Of a stretch of 64,000 nucleotides of DNA, positions 47,801 to 58,913 are shown in pieces. Below the pieces are notes generated by a model. That model was not told where the DNA came from and ran no database searches. It was given only the letters and a program-made list of their open reading frames with translations. The translations under genes were made by a program, and so were the position numbers. The stretch is from Omphiscola glabra (lineage: Eukaryota; Mollusca; Gastropoda; Lymnaeidae), in the NCBI GenBank assembly GCA_964017045.1, contig OZ024810.1:2018111-2082110 (forward strand). Reading direction: 5' to 3'. How positions within the stretch are numbered: the first letter of the stretch is position 1; each line of letters begins with the position of its first letter.

Positions 47801-50800
47801 GTTGGGGGGGGGGGGGCTTGAGACCGTTAGTAGGGTAGTGTGGGAAACTGCAGCTATGATAGGATTGCTCGCGGTTGTCTGGGGTTACTGGTTGGTGAGT
47901 TTTACGATTAGTTGTAACATGCAAATGGATGCGGTGCTGGTGTAGTCGGGTTGGAAGGTTTTAGGACACGTATAGAATAAAGGCCAGCACCACAAAAGAG
48001 CGTGATTAACCGGAAGTTCATGGGCTCCATTTTGATGGCTGAAATTTGTCAGCCTGAACATGTATTCCAGAATATATTTATAGCATAGTCTACGCTTAAT
48101 ATCTTTAACTTTGTTTCCATTCATTGTATCTCTCTCCCTGGTTCATGCTAGCCGCCCACCCCATTCCCTTCTCACCCATGTCCTTCCGTTTCGACAAAGA
48201 ACACCCCCTCCCCCCGCCCCCATTCTTTCTCTCCCCACTGACAACTTCCCGAGAATTGATGCCAAAAAAAGCGTCCACGGTTTGGCTTTTTTGTTTGCCA
48301 ATGGGGCGACACCGCCTCCCTCGTCAAAGGTTTCAACTCACGTGCTCCAAATCGTTTAGCCAGTGTCATAGCGAGCACTCGCCGCCGTTGTTGTACGGCC
48401 ATTCATTTCAAACTGTGCTCAAGCGACCCCAGAGTGGGGATCAACCCACGGGCAATTTCTGGTAGGCGTCACCCACATAAGTCAAACACACCGAAGTCTT
48501 TAATCCCGACTAGTTTCCTTCAAGAGACCTTTTTGTAGGTGTTACTGTCTTTGTGAAGGTCGTGGAGCGTCTAAATGCCCAGAGACAACATTACATTTGT
48601 TAAGCATTTCAAATGATTTGAATGGGTGGTGTTTTGTGTTTTCGTTCGCTCTTGAACAATTTATCTAACTACCACAAACGAAGTACATTGATTTGTACTT
48701 GGGTAATCGAGTGTGGAGGAGGGATTGGGGGTGGGGTAGGAACGGAGCATGTGAGAGGGATCGAGTGGGCGGGAGGGAATGATTGTGGGACATGGAGAGT
48801 AGGGGGTGGCGACAGCGTATGATGGCGGGATGGAGTCTGGAGGAGGGATGAATTGTGGAGGGAGGGATGGAGTGTGGAGGGAGGGATGGAGGCGGGATGG
48901 AGTCTGGAGGAGGGATGAATTGTGGAGGGAGGGATGGAGTGTGGAGGGAAGGATGAACTGTGGAGGGAGGGATGGAGGCGGGATGGAGTCTGGAGCAGGG
49001 ATGAACTGTGGAGGGAGGGATGGAGTGTGGAGGGAGGGATGAACTGTGGAGGGAGGGATGGAGTGTGGAGGGAAGGATGAACTGTCGAGGGAGGGATGGA
49101 GTGTGGAGGGCAGTTATTGCAAAGGAAGCATTTAGTACAAAAATTGTAATGACATAATGTGATCGTTTTAAGTTATTGTTCTGGATCAGTCGAGCTTTTC
49201 AGAGGCGGTTTCACGTCGAAGAGAATAATTTCAATTATATAATTGACTCTAATTAAAATTAAATTCATTTGTTTAAAAACAAAACATTTCAATCACAAAA
49301 CATTAAACACAATGCTTTGAGATTGTAAAAGAAACACATTATGTTGATGTCTCTAGGCAACCGGGGGACATCCATCCAGAATTAGGTTGGAGACGAATCG
49401 TCTCGGCGAGTGTGCACGCGTCATTCTTGGTTTCCAAGTCTCAGAAATAATTTATTTTTAGTTTCACTAATGGTCACAGAAATTCGTTGCCTCGAAATAT
49501 CGCAGAAAACAAGATAAGAAATGATGTTATCACAGCATTTAAAGTATTACTGCTAGAGGGACTTTTACTACTTCGCGATTAGATTTTGATCACGTGGCAT
49601 GTGACCAACTATAACATATATATTTTTTATAAACATATGTTGTTATCACGTGACATGGGACCAACCAAGACATATATTCTTGTATAAACATATGTTGTTA
49701 TCACGTGACATGGGACCAACCAAGACATATATTCTTGTATAAACATAAGTTGTTATCACGTGACATGGGACCAACTAAGACACATATTTTTTTATAAACA
49801 TAAGTTGTTATCACGTGACATGGGACCAACCAAGACACATATTATTGTATAAACTTATGTTGTTATCACGTGACATGGGACCACCTGTTGTTGGCATGCA
49901 TTCTTTGCCCCAACCCTACACGTGGCCATTTAAGCTGGTCCTCTGTGGAACGTCTCCTCATAGACCAGTCTTATGTACACATAATGGTGTAAGCATTATC
50001 TCGAAACGATTTGTATGTGTGGATTTCATCAGACACCAAACGATTAGGATTATGACGTGTCGTCAGTTAATCCTCTCGAGGTCTAGGGATTATCTTTGTA
50101 ATAGATTTCTAGAACGTTGATGCCCTTGAACGAATTTGGCACATATATATGTATACATCCTCATACAACCCCTACATCCTCATACAACCCATACATCCTC
50201 ACACAACCCATACATCCTCATACAACCCATACATCCTCATACAACCCATACATCCTCATACAACCCATACATCCTCATACAACCCATTATACAAGAACTT
50301 TGCAACCGTTTGATTTACGAGGCTTCCAAACGATGTGATCCCATTGCTTGAGCAGGTTGAGAACCATTGCTACGTAACACTTTGTATACGTCACAGCAAT
50401 GCATATGAGATTTAACAGTAATCGATATACACAATATACCTGCAGTGCTAAACAATACCCATGTTAAATGACACTTGAGGTACACCTATCTATTTATACG
50501 GATAATTAACGACATTGGTCCTTCTCCCACCCTCCCCATGTTGTCGCCTGGTATGGCTTCCCCTTCTCCCTAATCCGCACGGCCCTAGAACTAGAACGAA
50601 ATCCCACTAGAAAAGTTCACACAAGAAACATTTCTACCCTGACATCTTCACCTCTTTCTTCTTGCAGGTGAAAACTGGATCGGAGAGTTCTCCCTGCGAA
50701 ACTGCTACCCCGTGAGCCAGTTCCTGGTGGACACGGTCAACTTCAACCGTACCTCCATCTCCCACTTCTTCGACGCCGTCCAGGGCATCGTCAACCCCAA

Positions 50801-50906
50801 CGACTTCGACGTTCCGGCCGAGTGCACCCGCCTGACCGGTCACAGTCCAATGTCCGAGAGCGCCAGGATCGCCCGGTCCATGTACACCGGAACATTCGAG
50901 CATTAA
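38763..50906 (+). CDS. Ependymin-related secreted protein, four exons (214 aa)
   Basis: Joining 38763-38846, 45262-45380, 46904-47106 and 50668-50906 gives 645 nt with no internal stop, coding for 214 residues plus TAA. All junctions are GT/AG and the phases agree (0, 2, 1). Residues 1-17 form a hydrophobic signal peptide ending AYA, so the product is probably secreted or lysosomal. Four cysteines (C21, C91, C148, C188) fit the spacing of the ependymin family. Family-like motifs are PCSAP near the mature N-terminus, FEYDFKLKNCT, PFRPFEVP, VDVWSDR and NCYPVS. There are three N-glycosylation sequons (N90, N107, N162). The length matches ependymin-related proteins (about 200-220 aa), which are extracellular or lysosomal glycoproteins proposed to bind hydrophobic ligands and calcium; molluscs carry many paralogues, so one-to-one orthology to vertebrate EPDR1 is not claimed. 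The 26 residues after the last cysteine look like a lineage-specific tail. The family call is from recognised motifs; exon joins are inferred without transcript data. Confidence 0.88.
39292..39626 (+). repeat. 48-bp minisatellite, 7 units (intron 1)
   Basis: Core agtggtagtaatggatatag and ctatcccaatagtatcatca. Confidence 0.95.
39810..39824 (+). mobile_element. Solitary hAT-like terminal motif
   Basis: caacggttctcaaac resembles the CAGNGGTTCTCAA end of hAT elements. No partner end was found nearby. Confidence 0.25.
40203..40432 (+). repeat. 33-bp minisatellite, 7 units (intron 1)
   Basis: Core gttctctgtttattcacggc and gtgtacacaaga. It is open in both strands because 33 is a multiple of 3. Confidence 0.95.
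41693..42150 (+). repeat. 57-bp minisatellite, about 8 units (intron 1)
   Basis: Core cagcttatatgaatatcata and gatttgtttatgcatgacca. Two unit types alternate (cacacgaacag and cacatgaacag). It creates a false minus frame. Confidence 0.95.
42419..42615 (+). mobile_element. SPIN-like hAT (Buster group) MITE with TSD
   Basis: This 197-bp element has 15-bp terminal inverted repeats, CAGTGGTTCTCAACC and its complement ending GGTTGAGAACCGCTG (14 of 15 match). It is flanked by acttacaa and ccttacaa (7 of 8), which fit the 8-bp nnnTAnnn target preference of Buster-type hATs. Internal motifs (cctaatgccgcgaccc, cagttcctcatgttgtggcg, aaggggtcgcgacccacagg) are those I recognise from SPIN MITEs. It lies in intron 1 of the ependymin-related gene. 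It has no coding capacity. Family identity is from memory and has not been checked by alignment. Confidence 0.85.
43318..44420 (+). repeat. 42-bp minisatellite, about 26 units (intron 1)
   Basis: Core ataacttggtacatgtatag and tgaacctatctaagctatat. Three zones are seen: ctatataaat units, then ctatagcaat units (43950-44060), then ctatagatat units. Confidence 0.96.
45262..45380 (+). CDS. Ependymin-related gene, exon 2
   Basis: The acceptor is CCACAG ending at 45261. The phase-0 reading gives FRASRHDQADTYYRRYYTEY and onward to TGGTR plus two bases of a split Glu codon. The donor is GTGAGT at 45381. A second AG four bases downstream (ttcag) would break the frame, so the first AG is chosen. The motif YDRPNQRVVMFEE fits the beta-strand region of ependymins before their conserved middle block. 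Confidence 0.85.
45381..46903 (+). other. Intron 2 of the ependymin-related gene
   Basis: This 1.5-kb intron is largely filled by the 45/46-bp minisatellite at 46001-46835 and a degenerate repeat of roughly 45 bp around 45480-45780 (core tactctatacaac). Confidence 0.75.
46001..46835 (+). repeat. 45/46-bp minisatellite, about 18 units (intron 2)
   Basis: The first half has 46-bp units (cataatattaatgtcctgat), the second half 45-bp units (ctgacatcaatgtcctgatt). The array ends about 70 bp before exon 3. Confidence 0.95.
46904..47106 (+). CDS. Ependymin-related gene, exon 3
   Basis: The acceptor CCCACAG ends at 46903, and the first base completes the Glu codon from exon 2. This exon encodes the most conserved block: IREFLFLHYI, FEYDFKLKNCT (second cysteine, sequon), PFRPFEVPYNST (sequon) and LTVDVWSDRLPTR. 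It ends in phase 1 before donor GTAAGT. GC-rich codon use contrasts with the AT-rich flanking intron, as expected for a real exon. Confidence 0.9.
47598..47765 (+). repeat. Dispersed repeat fragment, copy 2 (intron 3)
   Basis: ggtggcataattg, gtgccacccggggcgg, atgccgcccctcaatataa and ggtggaccgccctctg correspond to the fragment at 36585. Class unknown. Confidence 0.4.
47806..47817 (+). repeat. G homopolymer run (intron 3)
   Basis: An uninterrupted run of about 12 G, one of many G or C runs in the window (also near 505, 9310, 19350, 30645, 52555, 56470 and 61640). Confidence 0.9.
48820..49112 (+). repeat. G-rich about 18-bp repeat (intron 3)
   Basis: Units of the form gatggagtgtggagggag and gatgaactgtggagggag form a composite array. 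Confidence 0.92.
49586..49880 (+). repeat. 55-bp minisatellite with CACGTG, about 5 units (intron 3)
   Basis: Core tgttatcacgtgacatggga and ccaaccaagacatatattct. The E-box CACGTG falls at 49591, 49647, 49702, 49757, 49812 and 49867. Confidence 0.95.
50149..50287 (+). repeat. 19-bp minisatellite, 7 units (intron 3)
   Basis: Unit cctcatacaacccatacat, nearly perfect. Confidence 0.95.
50355..50369 (-). mobile_element. Solitary hAT-like terminal motif
   Basis: ggttgagaaccattg is the inverse of a hAT-type end. The sequence inward (tgatcccattgcttgagca) is not SPIN-like, so it would be another family. Confidence 0.3.
50668..50906 (+). CDS. Ependymin-related gene, exon 4 (terminal)
   Basis: A pyrimidine tract and TTGCAG end at 50667. 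Two bases complete an Arg codon, then ENWIGEFSLRNCYPVS (third cysteine), NFNRTS (sequon), NPNDFDVPAEC (fourth cysteine) and a tail ending TGTFEH before TAA at 50904-50906. Codon use is strongly GC-biased at third positions, like exon 3. Confidence 0.9.
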
Positions 50907-51375
50907 GTAGGACACAAAATTCTGGGAGTGATTTCCTTTCATGGCTTCTGATTTATTCAACGTTAGTTCCTCGATGGAGACCTGAGATTAGGAATCTTGT
51001 CTGTGGTTTTGGCGTTAGAATAGGATGGAGAGTTTGTTAGGAATGACTCCAACAACAAAAATATTTTCAAATTAACGTGTTTTTATTTCGTGACTTCAGA
51101 ATGAAAACATTATTTTTTTACTGGTTTGTGTCATTTGTTATTAATTGTTTTTGTTTTGAACTGTAGTAAGATTTTTTTAAAAATTTCTCATTTTAACCAA
51201 TTTCCTGATAACGTCTCACGAGTCTTTCAAACGAGGGTAAACAAGTATGGCCGACGGGCGACTTCCGGGTTGCTTGCTGTGTTGATATGTTTATTTTGCT
51301 CAATTTGCATTTATTTCTTTAAACACAAGTACAGCTCCAACCAGTGGCTGAATAAATCCTATACATTGTGTTAGA
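50907..51375 (+). other. 3' untranslated region of the ependymin-related gene
   Basis: The 3' UTR probably runs from the stop to just past the AATAAA at 51351. It is AT-rich and has no homologous coding. Short open frames here are chance. Confidence 0.6.
51351..51356 (+). promoter_or_regulatory. Polyadenylation signal AATAAA
   Basis: A canonical AATAAA lies 445 bp after the stop codon, followed within 15-20 bp by a GT-rich stretch (attgtgttag), the usual downstream element. It is the first canonical signal after the stop that I found. Confidence 0.6.
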
Positions 51376-52671
51376 CCGCGTTCAGTTCTATTGTTTTATA
51401 CGATGACTGCTGTGTGTACCTCGCGTGTCAATGTGTGTTGTTTACTTGAAAACACACGACACGGTCCTACACGTAAGTTGGCCATAACCAACTGTCCATG
51501 TGTTTCGACTGCCTCATTATCTATCTACATATTCAAAGTTCCGAAATGTTTCGTTTCGTTAAGTAACCCGAGACTGATGTAACATTAAATTACAGATACA
51601 CGTAACATTAAATTATAAATTGATGTAACATTTTAAATTAAGTTAACAGTAAATGATTCAAGCAATCCAATTTTTAGAAAAAAATAGTAACCATATTAAA
51701 AAAATTTTTTTGTTTTGCTGCAAGACATTTTGGAACATTCCAGATTATGCCCTGCAAGCTCACCAAATGCTGCGCTGTGATTGGTTGAAATAAACCCTTA
51801 AATTTTAGGGGAACTCACCCCCCCCCCTTACCCTCACCCGCACTGTAACCTCGTTACTCTTCTTTAATCCAGATTAGGTATATTTGTTGAATTCACTTCT
51901 ATGCACCCTCTTATTTACTGCGGAGCTGCTTGAGCAGGACACGCGGGAAACAACAATTAACGAATACTTCCAACAAAACGTAAGAGAGAAGTCCACATTT
52001 CAACAACCACAAAACACAGTTTAAATTTGTCAAACATTTGTATACATTTCTTTTTAATATTTTTCTTCCAATCCTTGTTAAATGTATTCTTATATATGCT
52101 ACTTAATTGAATTGATGCAAGTGACGCTAAGCCGATGCGGTGTGGGTGAAACAATTGTTGACCGTTCGAAAAGCTAACCAGTGCAGCGCTGGGTTGGGAG
52201 GAATGACAGCAACACTGAGTTGTTGGAGGTGCTCCCATCGGATGTCAATGACTGCTAGCGCCACATGGCAGAGGTCAAGGGTCACTGAGGCCGTACCGTG
52301 CAATACTCAGTGGCGTGGACCGTGGTCCGTATGACGTCCGACATTTTCTTTATTCACCATGTGTGTGTGTGTGTGTGTGTGTGTGATATGTAGTTAGTGC
52401 TGGAGACTTGTGTGATTCTGGGTGGGTCAAATCTATGTTGACATTCAGCTAGTGGTTACTTTCGGTAACTTGACCTAGTCATACTAACAATAGTACAATG
52501 GAGACTTTTCAATACAGGTTTTTTGTCTGTTTGATGTACACCAAGTTTGCTCAACCCCCCCCCCCCCCCCCCAATATTTTGTCTTTTCTTTAAATAACAT
52601 TTCCAACCATTTCCTTCTTGTATCCACCCCACCCTAATATTTCCCACTATAAAAGTTTTTTTAATGGACAT
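51376..52671. other. Unique stretch after the ependymin-related gene, no gene seen
   Basis: It contains a (GT) microsatellite (52362-52384) and a C run (52555-52572). The segment 52140-52330 is GC-richer, but its frames are not recognised. Confidence 0.45.
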
Positions 52672-52832
52672 ACTATATTTATAATGCAGTGTTTAAAGTG
52701 ACAGACGTATCATAATTTATAATGCAGTGTTTAAAGTGACAGACGAATCACAATTTATAATGCAGTGTTTAAAGTCACAGACGCATCACAATTTATAATG
52801 CAGTGTTTAAAGTGACAGACGCATCACAATTT
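52672..52832 (+). repeat. 38-bp repeat, about 4 units
   Basis: Core tataatgcagtgtttaaagt and gacagacgcatcacaat. Confidence 0.95.
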
Positions 52833-53135
52833 CAATCACGCAGATGTTGTATGTAGGTCTAAATGATTGAATGTTGTCTGTGCCAGGACTGTGCGAGCCA
52901 TTGTAACAAGTTACCGCCAATAAATCCTTTTCAGTTGGTCTCATTTATGTTTATTACGTTTGTATTTATAGATAACCAAAACCGCTTTTTAAAAAAAAAA
53001 TACATAAATGACCTGTCAATAAATGGCCAGATTTCTAAGAAAAACTGTGTCTTGATGACAGAACTCGCCCAAAGTGCCAAATTGTAAATAGTTTTGTTTT
53101 TAAAAGTAATATAAATGTAAATATAAAACACATCG

Positions 53136-53273
53136 ATGTCTGAAATGTATTCTGTTTAAACTCATGGCTCCATGACGTCACTGTCTGAAATGTATTCTGT
53201 TTAAACTCATGGCTCAATGACGTCACTGTCTGAAATGTATTCTGTTTAAACGCATGGCTCAATGACGTCATCT
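53136..53273 (+). repeat. 45-bp repeat with CRE motif, 3 units
   Basis: Core tgtctgaaatgtattctgtt and taaactcatggctc; each unit ends with the palindrome TGACGTCA (53173, 53218, 53263). Confidence 0.95.
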
Positions 53274-53460
53274 CAAGACTTGGACGAAACATTAAAAAAA
53301 AAGAAAAAAAAATATTATGATAAATTCTCTTAAAATTCAAACTTGGTGTTGTATGTTTAGAACTAAGGAAGGGGGTTGCCGAGAAACGAGCTATACCGCG
53401 CTTTCTGATACATACTTTGCCTAGTCAACGACACAAATGTATTTCTACGTCTTAATAATA

Positions 53461-53755
53461 ATTTCACTTTCAATAAGTTCACTTTCAATAAGTTCACTTT
53501 CAATAAATTCACATTCAATAAGTTCACTTTCAATAAGTTCACTTTCAATAAATTCACATTCAATAAGTTCACTTTCAATAAGTTCACTTTAAATAAGTTC
53601 ACTTTCAATAAGTTCACTTCAATAAGTTCACGTTCAATAAGTTCACTTTCAATGAGTTCACTTTAAATAAGTTCACTCACAATAAGTTCACTTCAATAAG
53701 TTCACGTTCAATAAGTTCACTTTAAATAAGTTCACATTCAATAAGTTCACTTTTT
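53461..53755 (+). repeat. 15-bp minisatellite, about 20 units
   Basis: Unit gttcactttcaataa with acattc, actcac and acgttc variants. Confidence 0.95.
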
Positions 53756-54075
53756 TTAACAGGGAAGACAACATGAAATTATGTTTAAAATCTGAACTTA
53801 TTTCTCTGATTGTTTCCCTTTGCCTGTCTCGTAATGAAATCTGGCGTCTTGCTAGTGGAGGATTGGGAGTTACGTTATTTGGAATAGGTCGAACTTGAAC
53901 AAATGTCTGACGAATACATTACAAACAGTTTAATTTGGATCATTCTAGAGAAGCGATCAGATACTCGATGTATTACTGTACTGAGAAGTGGCGGTTGGGC
54001 GGTGCTGGAACTATGCATGAGTAAATCATCTGTTAAGGGTTTTAAGAGCAGCCAGAATAAGACAACTAGCAGTAG

Positions 54076-54734
54076 ACATTATCCAGCATCATACATTATC
54101 CAGCATCACACATTATTCAGCATCATACATTATCCAGCATCAGATATTATCCATCTTCAGACATTATTCAGCATCAGACATTATCCAGCGGCAGACATTA
54201 TCCAGTATCAAACATTATCCAGCATCAGACATTATCCAGCATCAGATATTATTCAGCATCAGACATTATCCAGCATCAGACATTTTTCAGCATCAGACAT
54301 TATACAGCAGCAGACATTATCCAGCATCAGACATTATCCAGCATCAGACATTATCCAGCATCAGACATTATCCAGCATCATACATTTTTCAGGATCAGAC
54401 ATTTTTCAGCAGCATACATTATCCAGCATCAGAAATTATCCAGCATCAGACATCCAGCATCAGACATTATCCATCAGCAGACATCCAGCATCAGACATTA
54501 TCCCGCATCAGACATTATCCAGTGGCATTCATTACCCAGCGGCAGACATTATCCAGCATCAGACATTATCCATCATTAGACATTATCCAGCATCAGACAT
54601 TTTTCATTATCAGAAATTATCCAGCATCAGACATTATCCGGCATCATATATTATTAAGCATCATACATTATCAAGCAGCAGACATTATCCAGCATCAGGC
54701 ATTATCCAGCAGCAGACATTATCCAGCATCAGAC
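54076..54734 (+). repeat. 17-bp minisatellite, about 39 units
   Basis: Unit agcatcagacattatcc, with cagcag, catcat and cattttt variants. Confidence 0.95.
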
Positions 54735-54942
54735 GTGAAACAGAACTAGATACTAATTGATAATCGATAAATACACATTTGTTCTTACCGCACGTTTGGT
54801 CTGACATGTCATCCTACATCCGTCCAAGGAATTTAACAGCTCACTGTGTATAACGCTTCCCTTATATTTATCATGCATTCTAGTGAAAATACTTAGTGCG
54901 TACTGTTTGGCGCTTTCTTGCATACAGCTTTTTAGTAACGCA

Positions 54943-55415
54943 ACCAAGGCACTCCCTTCAACCCAGGCACTCCCTTCCACCAGGCACTCCCTTCCACCCA
55001 GGCACTCCCTTCCACCCAGGCACTCCCTTCCACCAGGCACTCCCTTCCACCCAGGCACTCCCTTCCACCCAGGCACTCCCTTCCACCCATGCACTCCCTT
55101 CCACCCAGGCACTCCCTTCCACCCAGGCACTCCCTTCCACCCAGGCACTCCCTTCCGCCCAGGCACTCCCTTCCGCCCAGGCACTCCCTTCCACCCAGGC
55201 ACTCCCTTCCACCCAGGCACTCCCTTCCACCCAGGCACTCCCTTCCACCCAGGCACTCCCTTCCACCCAGGCACTCCCTTCCACCCAGGCACTCCCTTCC
55301 ACCCAGGCACTCCCTTCCACCCAGGCACTCCCTTCCACCAGGCACTCCCTTCCACCCAGGCACTTCCTTCCACCCAGGCACTCCCTTCCACCCAGGTACT
55401 CCCTTCCACCCAGGT
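54943..55415 (+). repeat. 18-bp minisatellite, about 26 units
   Basis: Unit ggcactcccttccaccca; a few units are one base shorter (ccacca), shifting frames. It is open on both strands. The G-rich complement has two GGG tracts per unit. Confidence 0.97.
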
Positions 55416-55712
55416 CTCCCCTTTGCACCACTGGTCTCCCAATTCACGAAGACACCCTCTTTCCACCCCATGTATTACAATTCACAAAGACACCCTCTTT
55501 TCAGACCAGTCTCCCAATTAAATCGAGACCCCCTTATTCCATCCCAGGCTCCTAATTAAACCAAGACACCTTCTGTCCACCCCAGGCTCCTAATTAAACC
55601 AATACACCATCTTTTCGCTCAGCGTATCCCAATTAAAACAAGACACCTTCTGTCCACCCCATGTCTCCCAATTAAACCAAGACACTGTCTTTCCACCCTA
55701 GATCTCCCAATC
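55416..55712 (+). repeat. Degenerate roughly 40-50-bp repeat
   Basis: tcccaattaaaccaagacac recurs about six times with gtccacccc, continuing from the 18-bp array. Confidence 0.8.
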
Positions 55713-56810
55713 ACTACCGGGTCTTCGGGTTCGAGTTTGACCCCACATATGTTCTAAGCTTGAGTCGCCACAGAGTCGGAACCGTTGTTACTATTTGAAT
55801 ATAAGAATTCATATTGTACACATTTCTTTACAATAACGTTAACTATACATCGTTGTAGTTTCTATTCTCCAGCAATACCACAACACTAGTTTTGTCTACT
55901 TTAGAAACTCTTCAAATTGTATTCGTATGAGTTGTCTACTCTTCCAGTATCGGAATAGTAATCGCTTTTTTGTTTTCTTTTTTGTTTTTTCATTCGATTC
56001 TGAAAATTTATCGAGAAATGTATGAGGCAGACATCTTTGTATGCATCATTAATCGAGTTGATTTATAACGCAGTTGCTAAACAAGGGGGGGGGGGGCGTG
56101 ACGTCATATCCTGATTTCTAAACTCTCCATTTTTTTCTCTTCTAATACGGGATATGGATATGCCACACATGAAGGGTGCCAAGATAAAGCACTACACGGT
56201 ACTTTCTCCTATGGGATCCCTAGGGCACCAGACACATAGAGGCAGGCCGCGCAACAGTTGGCAAAGAGATCTACGTAAATAAACTGAGAAAACGGGGCAG
56301 AGCTGTTTTAGTTGGAAGAGTCGCTCAGAGTAGCTAAGGATAAGTGCATAATGAAACTGAACACGAATGACCTGGGATATATATAAGCAGAGAGAAAAGA
56401 TAAAACTCAAGTTAAATTGTGCAATGTAAAACTGCAGTTATACTTAAAATCATTGGTTCTTAAAGTTGGGGGGGTGGGGGGGGGGGGGACAATCCCTGTT
56501 GGCGTTGGAATTTACCAAGGCAGGACACTGAAAAGTCACTGGGCGTTTCTGGAATTTCCAAGTGGGGTGTATAGCATTCTCCTTTCAAGGGCACCCAACA
56601 TAATAAACACAACAGAAGCTGTTTTTTTTTCTTCTGTGTGTGTTATCGCAACTGCGAAGGTTTGCTTCAAGGGTCATGTATTGAGCCTGTCTTCGATCAC
56701 ACGCAAAGAAATCTCACAAATTGTTCAAATAACAATCCTGCTTGTGAAATTCTTTAGGAATTGAAACAATGTTTGGCTGCTCATCGTTTGTATATTGCTC
56801 CATTGCCGAC
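55713..56810. other. Unique stretch, no gene seen
   Basis: AT-rich sequence with G runs near 56091 and 56467. Frames at 56192 and 56417 are not recognised. Confidence 0.45.
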
Positions 56811-58376
56811 ATCTCGCCAACATCTCGCCAACATCTCCCAAAAATGTCACCTAAGTCTCACCGACTGCATCTCACCAACATCTAACCACCATCTCAACAA
56901 CGTTTCGCCAACATCTCCCAGACATCTCACCAACATCTCGCCGACATCTCAACAACATCTCGCCAACATCTAACCGCCATCTCAGCAACATTTCGCCAAC
57001 ATCTCCCAGACATCTCACCAACATCTCGCTCATAAAACATCTCGCCAACTTCTCACCATCATCTTGCCAACATCTCAACAACATCTCGCCTACATCTCCC
57101 AGACGTCTCACCAACATCTCGCCGACATCTCACCAACATCTCACCAACATCTCCCAGACGTCTCACCAACATCTCACCAACATCTCACCAACATCTCACC
57201 AACATATCCCAGACGTCTCACCAACATCTCACCAACATCTCACCAACATCTCAACAACATCTCGCCAACATCTCCCAGACGTCTCACCAACATCTCGCCG
57301 ACATCTCGCCGACATGTCACCAACATCTCACCAACATCTCACCAACATCTCCCAGACGTCTCACCAACATTTCACCAATATCTCACCAACATCTCACCAA
57401 CATCTCATTAACATCTCCCAGACGTCTCACCAACATCTCAACACATCTCGCCAACATCTCCCAGACGTCTCACCAACATCTCACCAACATCTCCCAGACG
57501 TCTCACCAACATCTCGCCGACATCTCGCCGACATGTCACCAACATCTCACCAACATCTCACCAACATCTCCCAGACGTCTCACCAACATCTCACCAACAT
57601 CTCACCAACATCTCACCAACATCTCCCAGACATCTCACCAACATCTCAACACATCTCGCCAACATCTCCCAGACGTCTCACCAACATCTCACCAACATCT
57701 CCCAGACGTCTCACCAACATCTCACCAACATCTCCCAGACGTCTCACCAACATCTCACCAACATCTCACCAACATCTCACCAACATCTCACCATATCTCA
57801 CCAACATCTCACCAACATCTCCCAGACGTCTCACCAACATCTCACCAACATCTCCCAGACGTCTCACCAACATCTCAACAACATCTCGCCAACATCTCCC
57901 AGACGTCTCACCAACATCTCACCAACATCTCACCAACATCTCCCAGACGTCTCACCACATCTCACCAACATCTCACCAACATCTCACCAACATCTCACCA
58001 ACATCTCGCCAACATCTCACCAACATCTCACCAACATCTCACCAACATCTCACCAACATCTCACCAACATCTCATCAACATCTCACCAACATCTCACCAA
58101 CATCTCACCAACATCTCTCATACGTCTCACCAACATCTCGCCAACATCTCACCAACATATCCCAGACGTCTCACCAACATCTCCCAGACGTCTCACCAAC
58201 ATCTCCCAGACGTCGCACCAACATATCACCAACATCTCACCAACATCTCACCAACATCTAACCAAAATCTCCCAGACGTCTCACCAACATCTCGCCGACA
58301 TCTCACCAACATCTCACCAACATCTCACCAACATCTCACCAACATTTCACCAACATCCCGACAACTTCTCGCCATC
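56811..58376 (+). repeat. 12-bp minisatellite (ctcaccaacatc), about 130 units
   Basis: Units ctcaccaacatc, ctcgccaacatc, ctcgccgacatc and ctcccagacgtc. Segments of about 210-220 bp recur inside it, for example those holding ctcgccgacatgtcacc (57306, 57525). It codes false His/Thr/Ser frames. Confidence 0.96.
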
Positions 58377-58913
58377 TCGTTGTCTCAAAATAAAAAGTGA
58401 TCTTCAGGACAAGTTGTTTCAAACATCACAACATTTAAGTCACTTGGCAACAACGACGTACGTACGCCCTCGTACTTACCTCGGTTGTAAAGGAAATGGT
58501 CTGAGAAACCTATCAGGAGTTCAATTTTAAATGAAGTACGTCGAAAACTTGAGCCCAAACAATTTGTTTATAAACCTGTCATTAGTACAGAGGAAGCCAT
58601 CTTGCTATTTTTGTGAAGACTTTATCATCACCTAGACAGCCCTAAAATTATTCTAGGGTGCTTTTCCTAGACTCGCCCTCAGCATTTAACACTATCCAAC
58701 CACACTTTATGATTAAAAACACTTTCTTCGTTAGATGTATATTCAAGTTTTGATACTGAACTTATGTCACAGTACGTCAAGATGAATGATCGCATAGAAT
58801 TGACTAAAGCTATAAGTACTGGGGCACTAATAGGTTGCGTTCTCTCCCCTGTCCTGTAAACAATATATACCAATAGCATTGAGAGCCAAGCACCACCATT
58901 CTAATCACTACAT
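58377..58913. other. Unique stretch, no gene seen
   Basis: No exon-like or element-like structure was recognised. Confidence 0.5.

Larger units (their letters stand above)
47107..50667 (+). other. Intron 3 of the ependymin-related gene
   Basis: This 3.6-kb intron contains a dispersed-repeat fragment (47598-47765), a purine-rich minisatellite (48820-49112), a 55-bp array with E-boxes (49586-49880), a 19-bp array (50149-50287) and a solitary hAT-like end (50355-50369). Confidence 0.75.

Noticed and set aside
54753..55559. Gly/Trp- and Pro/Ser-rich ORFs resembling structural or silk-like proteins
   Set aside because: They arise from an 18-bp array and are open in five frames; occasional one-base-short units break any single consistent reading.
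57064..58261. His/Thr/Ser-rich 315-codon ORF
   Set aside because: Translation of a 12-bp array with frame changes wherever units lose a base.
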